A DNA stretch of 42,842 nt, taken from positions 1 through 42,842 of the forward strand of contig NCSJ02000348.1 of assembly GCA_002812745.2 (NCBI GenBank). Direction: 5' to 3'. This document shows positions 33,317 through 42,842 of the stretch, in pieces; the stretch's first letter is position 1; each line of letters starts with the position of its first letter. The DNA comes from Scytalidium lignicola. Taxonomy: Eukaryota; Ascomycota; Leotiomycetes. A model generated the notes under the pieces. The model made no database searches, had not been told where the DNA came from, and saw only the letters and a list, made by a program, of their open reading frames with translations. The position numbers and the translations under genes are program-made.

Positions 33317-33376
33317 CCGAATGACTCGGGACCGTCCAAACCCACCATCCAAACTTAACCGAATTCGGCGATTTTT
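33317..33376. repeat. Left terminal inverted repeat of the MULE
   Basis: Matches the reverse complement of 36636-36690, with one substitution in the first 40 bases and a small insertion near base 43. Confidence 0.85.
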
Positions 33377-33464
33377 TGGAATTCTGCCGGCCATAAGAAT
33401 TCCCCCCTGTAAGGTGTAAATTGCTAAAGAAGAGTTTTCAAAGAGGTACAATAAAGACCATGTA

Positions 33465-36400
33465 CTATTGAGAGCTATGAAACGGCAAGTCAAACTCGTC
33501 TGATTGAGTCGTATCGGTCGTCTGTGGTTTCCTTCCTAATCTAGCTAACCTCCGCTGTTCCTTCTCATGGGTTTGTCGGTTTTGGGAAGCTTGTTTCGAG
33601 GTTGGTTTTCGCTGACGAGTTAGTCGATTCGATAGAGGGATTTGGGCTGAGGTCGAGGTAGATTTAAGGGTTAATTTGAAGGTTGATGTGGATGTTGATT
33701 TAAAGATCGACTTGGAGTTTGAATGAGATGAGTTCGGTGGTGAGTTAGAACTTGGTCTCGAGCTCGAACTAGATGTCGAACTAAAGGTCAAATTGAGTGG
33801 TCGATTTGAAGGCCGAATTGGAGGTCGAATTGAAGGTTACATTGAAGGTCGATTCGAAGGTGGTCGAATTGAAGACTTGTTTGTCTGATGAAGGTGCTTG
33901 GCTATGTACTTGTTCAACCGAGTCTATATCTTCGTATTTATCACTCTTATTATCGGTTTCGGAGGTAAGATTGATAATATCGTGAGCGTTGGAAGCTTGC
34001 GAGTCATCATGCATAGCTACAACGCCAGCAATAAATTGGGAGTGTACTGCAGCAGCCCGTGCTTGCCGGGCATCGCTCTCTAGCTGATTTTAGGCTTGAA
34101 TCTGTGCCCGACGACGCTCTCGAGCTTCCTCCTTCTCCTGTTGTTCGGCAGCCTCTCTGCCGGTTAGTGCACGTTTTCTTCCCGGTATAAACGTAACCTT
34201 AGGTTGAATTATAGCATCGGGAAGTCGTCGAGGCATGGCTTGTAACCGCTCTAGCCTTCGGTCTTGGCGGCTCGCGAGAGAGTCGTTCAGCTTCTTAAAT
34301 GCAAGAGCAAAGGTTTCATTTCCCCCCGGAGGCAAATTCTTGTGCTTTTCCACCATCGATAGTGTTGTATCGATTATCAGCTGTTCACCTGCCCTTATAG
34401 AACGATCCCCCGTATCTTGGTCCCATATATGTTCATCCCTGGTATAATCATGGTTATCGAGTCGAATTTGCCACGGTTTGTGGAGGACAGGAGGGCCATC
34501 GATAAGCCAACGAGGATGAAACAGATTAATACGAATCGGCTCGTTTTTGCGGTAGAAGTGAAGCATCCAGTGCTTGCAAGGGAGTCGACATCGAAGAGGT
34601 AGTTGGCAAGTCTCCGTACAACCAACTCCAGGGTCGAATTGGTGCTCTTCGACTTCAGCCGAAAGCTCTCGATCGTAGAGTTCTTTTGCCTGCAAAAGCT
34701 CAATTCTACATAGCTCAAGACAGAAGTGAGTAACTCGGCGAAGAGCTAGTTGAAAAAAGGTAACGTCGACGAGTCTTGGCTCGGAGATTCGATTTCGGGA
34801 GAGGCGCTGTTCAAAGTCGTCAATAAGACTATCAAAACGATTGCAAATTCGATGAACGGCGTCGCTAACGGTAAGGTTCTTATGAAGATTAGCAGTGAGA
34901 AGATGGTGGTTGCCTTCGACACGCTGAGTCGAGTGTACTCCAAGATTGCGATATTGACAAGTATAAGCATGACAGAATTGGGGTTCCTTGGGTTGGTACC
35001 ACCCGACCAGATACTCATTCTCGTCAACACCAAGATTTAGTATCGATTTATCTCGTGCATCTTCTGGTTTCTGAAGATCGGGGGCCTTAATCCAATCCCA
35101 GATGAGGCGGTTAAGCTTCTCACGGCGCTCTTTGGTATACCCCTTTGCAATCAGCTTACGCTTTATGGCCTCTGCAGCGTGCCATGTACAGAACTGGAGT
35201 ATCACACTCTCTTGATTGATACCAAGAACAGTAGGGTTTACTGTACGAACCCAGTCTATGTCCACGATTATTGTTTGGGAATCAGCTTCGTAGTCAGGTT
35301 GGGGTGGAGCAGCCGTTGGCAATGGGGTGAAATTAGCTTGTAGCTCGTCTAGCACGCTTTCCTGCACAACCTGCTTCCCTTTTCCTGCCGGCTGCTTCTC
35401 TCGATCAACTGCATCTTGGGCTGCTTTCTGGGCGAATCCAGCACTTAAGCCACTGCCAAAATCACCTGCAAGAACTGCAAACCCTGGGCAATCATAGAAG
35501 AAGTAATCTTCAAGGACTTGTAAGATAAATCGAATGTTATTGGCCGACTCCGCCGTACTGAAGGCTTGCAAGAACTCGAAGGTCGAGTTCGTGTTATCAA
35601 CACCTACAAAACACTGAAGAAGGAGTCACTTTTCATTTGTATTGAAGGTTGCATCCGTCTCTGCCAGCATGTCGGAGACAAACCTACGAGCTAGTTGAAT
35701 TTGCGCTGCAGTCCACCAAACAATGCACATTATTACTCGGTCAGTCTTGTTGCCTCGCTCGTCAAGTACATACTGCTCATTGACGACGACATGCACGTTT
35801 CGAGATTCGAGATATTGAAGTAACATCAAGGCTTCTTCTTGAGGTGAAAGCGACTGGGACTGCTCTTTACGGATGAGGTTATAGTACCGCTTTGGACCAA
35901 TTGTAAGGCCCATCATCTTCAGCACTCCCTTCGATTCCGAGTATGTAAGCACCCCCCGATGTACTTTTGCTACCGATATAGCCTCTGCAAAGCCTGGTCG
36001 ACGTGATGCGTGTGGTTGAAGGGAGAAGGGATTCGGCGTTGATGGGTGGTTGTGGTCTAGACTAATATGTCGGAGAACCCACTGATCTTCTTGACTCTTC
36101 ATTCTGCTCGAGATCAGAGTAGTCTCGAAACTCTTTGTTGTAACTAATGCACACTTGGCAATACTTATCTTGACAGGACACCCTATACCTCGTACGTACG
36201 AATTTACCCTCTTCCTATCCTTCTCGTCGATTTTTCGAGTGTTCCGCGTTCGTTCACCCTTTCTCGAGGTGAAAGATACACCTGTATCGATATCTCCCTT
36301 CCTTCAGAGACCCCGAGACTTTGAAATATGCGTGGCCATTGAGAAAGGCCCAGTCGTTGATATGAATAAAGGCAACATCCGGGCTAGATACAACACCCTC

Positions 36401-36529
36401 AGGCATTTCCCGGTGAGCTGGGAGGATACTAGCTCGAGCTCGATCAAGATCGGCCTGGAGGCTTAGAGGGAGGTTCGATGAAGTCGACATCGACCTGGGC
36501 TTACGAGATCCAATACGAGATACAATCAA
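33465..36529 (-). pseudogene. MULE transposase, lightly interrupted
   Basis: Read on the minus strand. The N-terminal part (36254-36529) has a FAR1-like stretch (AYFKVSGSLKEGRYRYRCIF). A one-base-type frameshift near 36250 separates it from the main frame, which continues GCPVKISI...QWVLRHISLDHNHPST, then DATFNTN (first catalytic Asp). A TGA at 35626-35628 and a TAA at 34090-34092 interrupt an otherwise continuous frame from 36230 to 33790. Downstream of the TGA come VGVDNTNSTFEFLQAF, ILQFCTWHAAEAIKR (C-x2-H motif of MULEs), a STQRVEGNHHLL segment with the probable catalytic Glu, and CRLPCKHWM (SWIM-like zinc ligands). The low-complexity Ser/Thr/Lys-rich tail has one more frameshift near 33785. 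In all, two stops and two frameshifts break it: a recently inactivated gene compared with the Copia elements. Confidence 0.8.
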
Positions 36530-36635
36530 ATTACCATTTTACGGAGGTTATACAAGGTAAGAGTCTGTTCAGATACATTGGGTTTTCATCTTAATTTCGA
36601 TGAGAGGCGGTGTATGTGAGGAGCTCACCGCCTCG

Positions 36636-36690
36636 AAAATCGCCGAATTTAAGTTTGGACGGTGGGTTTGGACGGTCCCGAGTCATTCGG
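36636..36690. repeat. Right terminal inverted repeat of the MULE
   Basis: Inverted partner of 33317-33376, ending GGTCCCGAGTCATTCGG at the outer edge. Confidence 0.85.
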
Positions 36691-37066
36691 AATATTTATT
36701 GTTGAATATGCAGGTGGAAGGGGAGTGTTCGTTAGGCCCTTGAGTAATTATGAGCACTGTACCAGGAACGGTTCGATACTTTGCCCCGCCACGTGCTGCC
36801 CGTCACGACCTGCTCCTTCTGATAGGCTAGCTATAAGGCCTGCTCGTCACGCCCTGCCTGGACCCAAACAGGGGAGTGTAGTTTGAAACGGGAAATACAC
36901 GATAAGATTTTATTTCCGGCAAGGATACGGAATGCAATAAGCTGTAACGACTACATAAGTCGGTGATTCCAAAGTACCCTTTGTAAAATATATTGTTATA
37001 TCACATTAACTTTCTGTTCAGTTGTCAATTCTCTAAAATTTCAGGTTGCCTGCAACCATCACCAAA
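36691..37066. promoter_or_regulatory. Upstream region of the Cys-rich secreted gene
   Basis: No ORF supported. A CGTCACG(A/C)CCTGC motif occurs twice (about 36798 and 36847). A pyrimidine stretch ending ATTTCAG just before the gene (about 37043) could be a 5'-UTR intron acceptor. The ATG follows ACCAAA, a good fungal start context. Confidence 0.4.
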
Positions 37067-37297
37067 ATGCATTTGAAGCTGTTCATTATAGGTGCGCTTG
37101 CTCAAATGGCAATGGCAGGCATTCTCAGCAGACAATATTATTGTGATGTTAGTTGTGGTGGCACTCAATGTCCTCCAGGGTCTTCTGCCACTTGTGTTGA
37201 TTGTGGTTTCGGTGGTAACTCCGTTGAAAATTGCGATCCATGTCCTTGTATTCCGGATTGTGTTTCTTCTCAATCTGTTTATAATGAATGTGGTTAA
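37067..37297 (+). CDS. Small secreted cysteine-rich protein (effector-like)
   Basis: A 76-residue protein from the ATG at 37067; the reading is open slightly further upstream but without an ATG. The N-terminus MHLKLFIIGALAQMAMA is a signal peptide. The mature part of about 59 residues has ten cysteines with spacing C-x3-C-x4-C-x7-C-x2-C-x9-C-x2-C-x-C-x3-C-x9-C, enough for five disulfides. The ending is CG followed by TAA. Size, secretion signal and Cys content match fungal effectors, antimicrobial peptides or other apoplastic small proteins. I recognise no named family. It lies between a MULE and a foldback element in the transposon-rich part of the window, yet its frame is intact. Whether it is expressed cannot be told from sequence. 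Confidence 0.7.
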   Translation: MHLKLFIIGALAQMAMAGILSRQYYCDVSCGGTQCPPGSSATCVDCGFGGNSVENCDPCPCIPDCVSSQSVYNECG

Positions 37298-37947
37298 AAC
37301 GTTCAAACATTGGATCTGTCGCTCAAGATTAGGTGTTTCCGAAGTTATGTTTGGGTAAGTTCGATCTCAAGATTTTGTGGTAGGGTGTTTATGGCTAAGG
37401 GTGTCAAGATTACGTGTTTCTGAAGTTATGTTTGGGCAAGTTCGATCTCAAGATTTTATGGTAGGGGATTCATGCCTAGGAGTGTCATGTTCTGGATAGG
37501 TCTCGATAAGGTTTTGTCCACTTGGTGGTTTCCCTTGTCCTTGAACGAATGTTGAGACTAGGTAGAGAAAGAAATACAATATGTTCCTGAAATTGTCGTT
37601 CATTTTTGCCACCTTGACTTACTTCTTCGCCAAAGAGTACCATTTTCTGCGTAATACAAAGATTACTACTGTGTTAAGTTAACTTAAGTTATGTTCCGTC
37701 AATTGTGTAAGCTTCTCGCTCTAAGCTATAAGCTATCCTAACTGTTCTAGCGCTGGTCACCGTTTTCAGGCATACAAACTGGTTGGTGTCAGAGATATTG
37801 CATACGTAATTAGCGTTGGCCAATCATAGTTGTAAAAGCTTATGGTCAGTTATGTGGAGAGTTTTACCTGGATTACTTTTATGTATTGTACAACATCAAG
37901 ACTAACAGTGAATTAAGTTTTTGTATTATACAATTTATATGTGTAGT
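37298..37947. other. 3' flank of the secreted gene with an 81-bp tandem duplication
   Basis: Contains the two-copy repeat at 37324-37485 and then unremarkable sequence to the foldback element. No further gene is supported. Confidence 0.45.
37324..37485 (+). repeat. 81-bp tandem duplication, two copies
   Basis: Units 37324-37404 and 37405-37485 both start CAAGATTA and share GAAGTTATGTTTGGG and AAGTTCGATCTCAAGATTTT. They differ at roughly ten positions. The duplication starts 27 bases after the secreted gene's stop codon. Confidence 0.8.
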
Positions 37948-38248
37948 TAGACTGGCCGGACCAGACCGTGAATTTACGGTCTGGGTCAGACGGGACCGTG
38001 GTCCATTTTGTATAGTCTGGTCTGGACGGCACTGTACAAAATACGATCTCGTCTCGAATTTTAGGACCGTGAACCGTTCTGAACGGTCTAGTCTGGATTT
38101 TAGACCGTAGACTATTTAGACGGGACTGTATAGTCTAGTCTCAAATACGGTCCCCAAAAATACAGTCTATGGTCTCAACAGTCTAGTCTCAAAAACGGTC
38201 CCCAAAAGCCTTCACGGTCTGGACCGGACCGGACCGTTGGCCAGTCTA
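37948..38248. mobile_element. Foldback element rich in GGACCGT/ACGGTCC repeats
   Basis: The ends TAGACTGGCC... and ...GGCCAGTCTA are inverted repeats that continue into AGACCGTGAA / TTCACGGTCT. The 301-bp interior contains many interleaved copies of GGACCGT, ACGGTC and TAGTCTGG in both orientations, so much of it can fold on itself. It codes for nothing. A TA at each edge could be the target duplication of a mariner-type element. Confidence 0.65.
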
Positions 38249-39567
38249 TTCAAGCTTGGGAGAAGTGCTAAAAGAAGCTTCTTTAAGCACAAATTCAAGC
38301 TTGGATTGAGTGTATTCCTTTTCATATTAAGGAGATTATTAGACTTGAAGGTAAGAATGATTATAAAGAAGGAAGGCCAAAGCAATTCAAAAAGAGGACA
38401 AAAAAGGATATTCAAGAGAATGAAGAAGGAGAGTAGGAAGAGGTCAGATCTACTGTAAATTCTATGAGAGTAGGCTAGAATTGATCTTTTGCCGCATTTG
38501 GAATAGAGCCCTGGTCACGTGGCGTTTTTAGCGCCACGCTAGCAAGAACTTTTACAGTCTTCCTCCGTACAAAATTTTAAAAAGTTACACTCGCTTCCTC
38601 TGAGGNAAACGACCAAAAACGTCGGCCGATTAAGCGAGGAGCCAAGAGAGCCGACGATTACTGTTAATCGAAGCTGGTTCCAGATTTTCGCCTATTCCCG
38701 ACCAGTATAACTTAGGCCCCGTTTGGATTCGGCTTTTTGGCCTCCTTTTGCGTAAGGAGCGGGCCAAAAGCTGAATCCAAACACCCCCTTGCTCCTTTTT
38801 TTTTGCTAATCCCTGGAGGTACCCTTACTAGCGCTTAGAGACCCTTGCTAACAAATTTTGCCCATAGGAGAAGATTGAAGCGGGTCGAACATGAATAAAA
38901 ATGATATCGGTTTAAAGCGTGTGTAGAATTCGAAGACCTGAATCCCGAAGAGCAGCAGAAGAGCAGGATTGTCTTTGATCAACCCTAGTCGGCCGTAGAA
39001 GGGTGGAGGAGATCGTTTGAACGAGGCCTTGAGCCTTCAAAAGGGTGGCTCGAGGATGGTCATGTATTAATTGATGGAGTGAAAAATTACCGGAAATTGT
39101 GTTGTAAGATATTACATATTTATTACTTCAGTCTTATAATTTATTTAATTGTTGTACAGCTCTCCTTTACACTCTCGTCTCGCCCTTCCCGAACCAGCGA
39201 AGTAGGGTGTATAGCCAGTACCGATGAAACTGTCATGCGCAGGGTCTGGGCTACTGCTGTACTATGCCCTACCTCTCTACATAACCCCCTGATCCGATGC
39301 TCTGATTCGCTCAGACCCTGGGAGACGAGGTAAGAAAAAATCATCGGAATTTCCTAATTGAGCCTATAAGGTCCTTGTACCGTAGGGTCTCAAATATTAC
39401 AGCTTTGAGCTAGCCAGGGTCCACCTTTAGCCGAATAAGCCAGTGCTGATTATTTCCACATACAGTTTAGCTAGAAAAAAGATCTTGAAAGTCTGAATCT
39501 CTTAATTGAGGACTGAGTTATGGATTAGGTAGTCTCTCCTCCCCTAATATCACTTCTTCAATATCAT
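38249..39567. other. Intergenic with small hairpins
   Basis: No supported gene. It holds the 74-bp palindrome at 38715-38788 and a short hairpin GTGGCG-TTTTTA-GCGCCAC near 38519. The stretch at about 39100-39340 starts TGTTGTAAGATATTACA. It has a pyrimidine-rich middle and could be part of an old LTR, though I found no partner. Confidence 0.4.
38715..38788. repeat. 74-bp palindrome, hAT/MITE-type ends
   Basis: GTTTGGATTCGGCTTTTTGGCC pairs with GGCCAAAAGCTGAATCCAAAC (arms about 25 bp), with the inner loop CTCCTT...AAGGAG also self-complementary. It looks like two transposon ends joined head to head with almost no interior. Confidence 0.65.
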
Positions 39568-41148
39568 CTAAAACCTTTGGGACTTCCATAAACAGTTCTT
39601 TCTTGACATATTCAACATCATAATCAACAGATTCCCACCCTGTGAAATCAATTCCTGTATTAGGAATATCTTTGATCTTGATTTGACTATCCTGGCTTCC
39701 ATCTGGACATATACTGATCCCACATTGTATAAAAGATTGTTGTACAATCTCCTTTTTTCTTGTTCTAATCGCTGAGCTGCTTTAGCAACTGTGAAAGTAG
39801 TCATAATTCGTTTGGCTGAAGTAGTCCACTTGAATTCAGGGTCTTTGGATTCTATATCTTCTATATACTCATCATATGCCTCCTTAAGCCATTGCTTAAA
39901 TGGGCTATTCACAGCTATATCTAATAGTTGTAATAAACTTGTACAACCAGGAGGAATAAGAGCTGGAATAATATTGCTTGATCGAAGGCGTTGAAGAATA
40001 GAATCTGTTTTATGGAATGTAGCTATATCTATAACTAATAATGTATCTTTCTGATTAGTTATAAGAATAAGTTCTTCGTCAATTCATTGTATAAATAATT
40101 CTTCATTATTATATACTGTTTGATTGAATTCAACTGTAACTCCAGGGTAATATAAATGCTTTTCTTTTTCATATATCTGGCTTGAAGGTTTTGGAGTACT
40201 ATAGAAGATGATCTTAAGTTTAATTCTTTGAATTCTATCTGTAAAAATATATAATATCAAAGTTGCTTGACGTTTATTCTATTCACTTCGATTTGTATAT
40301 CCTGAAACAGTCTTAAAGCTTGTAACCTTATATGTATACCCATTAAGATACTCAAAAGGAATAGGAGTTTCATCCATATTAAGTATTTTGGTTTTAGGAA
40401 ATCAACGTTGAGGTGAAGAATTAAGGATTGTGCTGAGAAATGGAGAAGGTTGTTCAAGATTATTAGCTTTCTCTAATTGAGAATTTCTTCTAATAAACTG
40501 AAGGAAACGGTTGGTGTACATGAGATATTCTGAAGGAAGTTTAGATGATTGTTTTGTAATTCAACGTCTAGAGATATGATATTGCTTTTGAAATCCATAA
40601 AACTATCCTTTAGAGAATATAAACAACGATTGAGAATCAGGATATAGCCTCTTGAATATATTCTTAGTTGTACGATGTATCCATCCAACTGTAACCACTT
40701 GGCTAGCCTTTCAACGAGTTAAAATCTGGTGAAATAACTCTTCTTCTAGCTTAGGCCAATGAGGTGAGTAGATAGAAGTCTTACCAGCTAAGATTTCTTC
40801 TCTTTTAAGCCACCATTGTTTAATTGTACTAACTGGGATTTTCCAGAATTGAGAGGCCTCTTCAGTAGTAACAGCTTGATAAGTTACACCGTCAACTGTA
40901 ATAATTGACTCTGGCATGCCAAAACGAACTCTAGGCTTTTGATAATGTGGAGAAGATGTAGCAATAACCTTATGATGGAACAGGTATTTTAGAACTTCAA
41001 TCTTACGTTCTCTAGTGAAAGAGCGACGTGCTGAGGTGACTGGTTGTGATCTAGGCTTGTAGATGCGTTCTTCTAATGGTTTGGGCTTGGGCCCTGGTTT
41101 GGAGTATTGTGGCCATTGAATATTAGCTGATTTCTCTTGGAGAGCCAT
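39568..41148 (-). pseudogene. Pogo/CENP-B-like transposase (DDE_1), interrupted
   Basis: Read on the minus strand. The N-terminal 145 codons (40711-41148) are open, with a helix-turn-helix region (ARRSFTRERKIEVLKYLF and EEASQFWKIPVSTIKQWW). Further on, broken frames give the DDE_1 core: ILNMDETPIPFEYLNGYTYK (first catalytic Asp), TVSGYTNRSE, TVEFNQTVYNNEELF, LLVIDIATFHKT (second Asp), RLRSSNIIPALIPPGCTSLL and NSPFKQWLKEAYDEY. Several stops (KG-stop-FYG, SE-stop-NKRQ, IQ-stop-IDEEL) sit where Trp or Gln is usual, and at least two frame changes occur. The element is dead. I did not find its terminal repeats in the flanks. Confidence 0.75.
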
Positions 41149-42842
41149 AATTGATTGAGTAACTTACTTATAATTCAAAGGAAAACAACAAAAACAGGAG
41201 AAATAACATAAACAACAACAATTCAATGCGAGAACGTAAAGTAGTATTAGTGTCTATACTAATAACCTTATTCTTATACTACTCTAAGTTTGTATATATT
41301 TTCACTTATTTCTTTAACTTATTGTAAATTAACTTTTATAATTGTACATTTAAATTGTATAATATATATCTTTTTTCTTTTAATTAATTCTCTTGAAATT
41401 AAAGCTTTTAAAGTTAGTAAAGTTAAATTATTAAGAAGTTTAAAAGTAAAAGGTAAATATATTATACTAGAAATTATATTAATAGTTAACTTTTAACTTT
41501 TTTTAAAGTTCTTTTAAGTTTACTCTTTTCTTTTACAACTTATAAGTTTAGAATAAGTACTTGAATATTTAAAATTATTAAAGTACTTTCTTTTAACTTA
41601 TTATAANTATTANTATANATNTNTANCTTAGTTTTTACAATATTATTACATTTATTATATAATAACTACAAGGAAAGTATTTTAGTCTAAAGCTCATTTT
41701 AACTAAGACTGTTAGAATTTATTATAATAACTAATTGTAAACTTGTNAAAAACTTATTAGTTAATCAGTTTAGCCTTAACATCTTTTATGTTCTAGCCTT
41801 ATAAAGTGTTTATATAATAATTACTTTATTATAACCTTTATTTATCTTAATTACTCTTACCTGATTTATATCTTATAGTTTAATATAATTTGTTTATACT
41901 TTTAAGAAAAACTTAACTGTGAATATTATTACTTTCTTATTATATATATGTATTAATAATTTTTCTAAGTTGTTATTATATAACTTTAAGATCTTTAACA
42001 AGTTAACAAGTATATAACTACATGTTTATACTTATTATTCAAGTATTCACAACTTATAAGTATTCTTCGTCATTATTATTATTACTTATTATTAGCTTTT
42101 TGTTTAAGCTTAAGTAATTCTTTTCTTTTATTCCTTAAGAGCTTAATTTAAGTTCTAATGATTTTGTAAAGACTTATTTGTATACTATTAGTATTCTGCT
42201 TTCCAAATAACCTTAATTGCTTTTTTAGTTGTATAATTCTATTATAATGTTGAGTAGTTAACTGATAACTTCTTTCTAGGTACTATCTTATTTGCAATAT
42301 TAATCAATTATTTTGTTAGTGTATTAACTGCTTCATCTAACTACTTCTTGGTAAATATATAGCCTAGGAAAAGCAATGAGCTGGCTGTTATTGCTTTAAC
42401 TTTTTCATAATCTATTAATCTTCAACTATAACTTGGTTCTCTGCTGTACGTTTGCTGTCTACCTGCTTTAGGTTTGATTTCAATAAGCTGTAAGATATGG
42501 TCTAAGCTAGTCCAGTCTTTAACTCTTATGTACTGAATTCGGAGGTCTGTTGTATGCTAAGCATAGTCAATGGTTAAGTCCCTACTACCATCCTGTTTCT
42601 ATGTAAGTTCTCCCCGGGGTATAACTCATTAAATTATTAAACTTTTAAAANTTTTTAACATATTTAAATTTTAAAAAAAAACACATGTTTAATTAATAAT
42701 ATTATTTTATTATACATTTAACGATTAAAAATGAATAAAATTTAAAAAAATTAAAAACAAATNAATNAACTTATTATAATTACATTGAATATAAATAATT
42801 AATNAAGATTAAACAAAAGGTAATTAATTTATTTAAAGTGAT
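41149..42842. other. AT-rich degraded block at the right edge
   Basis: Extremely AT-rich, with several N positions and no supported ORF. A less degraded patch at about 42280-42620 may be a repeat fragment, unidentified. Consistent with RIP-mutated transposon sequence. Confidence 0.45.

Larger units (their letters stand above)
33317..36690 (-). mobile_element. Mutator-like (MULE) DNA transposon
   Basis: Inverted ends at 33317-33376 and 36636-36690 start CCGAATGACTCGGGACCGTC and stay nearly identical for about 55-60 bp. Between them, on the minus strand, lies a transposase-like gene with a FAR1-type N-terminus, a MULE catalytic core and a SWIM-like segment. The element is 3374 bp. I could not see a matching 8-10 bp target duplication at the two flanks, so one end may have been altered since insertion. 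Confidence 0.85.

Noticed and set aside
33465..34014. Two Ser/Thr/Lys-rich frames as separate genes
   Set aside because: The right one is in frame with the MULE transposase after a single stop, and the left one follows by a frameshift. Both are its tail.
38237..38458. Basic 73-codon frame after the foldback element
   Set aside because: Lys/Arg-rich by composition, with no domain and an equally long frame on the other strand.
39105..39345. Solo LTR starting TGTTGTAAGATATTACA
   Set aside because: No second copy, no clear CA end and no flanking duplication in the window.
1..42842. CRISPR array, prophage or bacterial operon
   Set aside because: Spliceosomal introns and fungal regulator families show eukaryotic DNA; no regularly spaced repeats were seen.

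Overview
The window is fungal nuclear DNA, most likely from a filamentous ascomycete (Pezizomycotina). Genes carry many short introns (44-84 bp) with GTAAGT-like donors and CTAAC-like branch sites. The products are typical of that group: Zn2Cys6 and bZIP-DUF3425 regulators, MFS sugar porters and small secreted Cys-rich proteins. Long AT-rich blocks hold transposons full of stop codons from C-to-T / G-to-A change, as expected of repeat-induced point mutation (RIP). The species cannot be named from sequence alone.
Layout. 1-1580: degenerate gene debris, including a short-chain dehydrogenase remnant. 1584-3072: a transcription-factor middle-homology protein without its zinc cluster, followed directly by a 447-bp MITE-like element. 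4086-14568: the core of the window. A mannose-6-phosphate isomerase-like gene and a GH2 beta-mannosidase lie on the minus strand. The beta-mannosidase shares a 1.1-kb divergent upstream region with a ten-exon MFS sugar transporter on the plus strand, and a nine-exon Zn2Cys6 regulator follows. 15831-16772: a secreted Cys-containing protein of unknown function. About 17.74-25.3 kb: a RIP-degraded, AT-rich block with a full-length Ty1/Copia element (18229-23208) beside the 5' part of a related one. 27539-29131: a second, intronless MFS sugar transporter. 30122-31627: a four-exon bZIP-DUF3425 regulator. 33317-36690: a Mutator-like (MULE) DNA transposon with 55-60 bp inverted ends. 37067-37297: a 76-residue secreted protein with ten cysteines (effector-like). 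37948-38788: two palindromic non-autonomous elements. 39568-41148: a broken pogo/CENP-B-like transposase. 41149-42842: another AT-rich degraded block.
How the genes may work together (inference). The 4.1-14.6 kb genes form a plausible beta-mannoside use cluster. The MFS porter would import mannobiose or short manno-oligosaccharides, and the cytosolic beta-mannosidase would release mannose. After phosphorylation by a hexokinase encoded elsewhere, the isomerase would convert mannose-6-phosphate to fructose-6-phosphate. The adjacent zinc-cluster protein is the natural candidate regulator. The right half is a transposon-rich compartment in which the Cys-rich secreted gene is the only intact-looking host gene.
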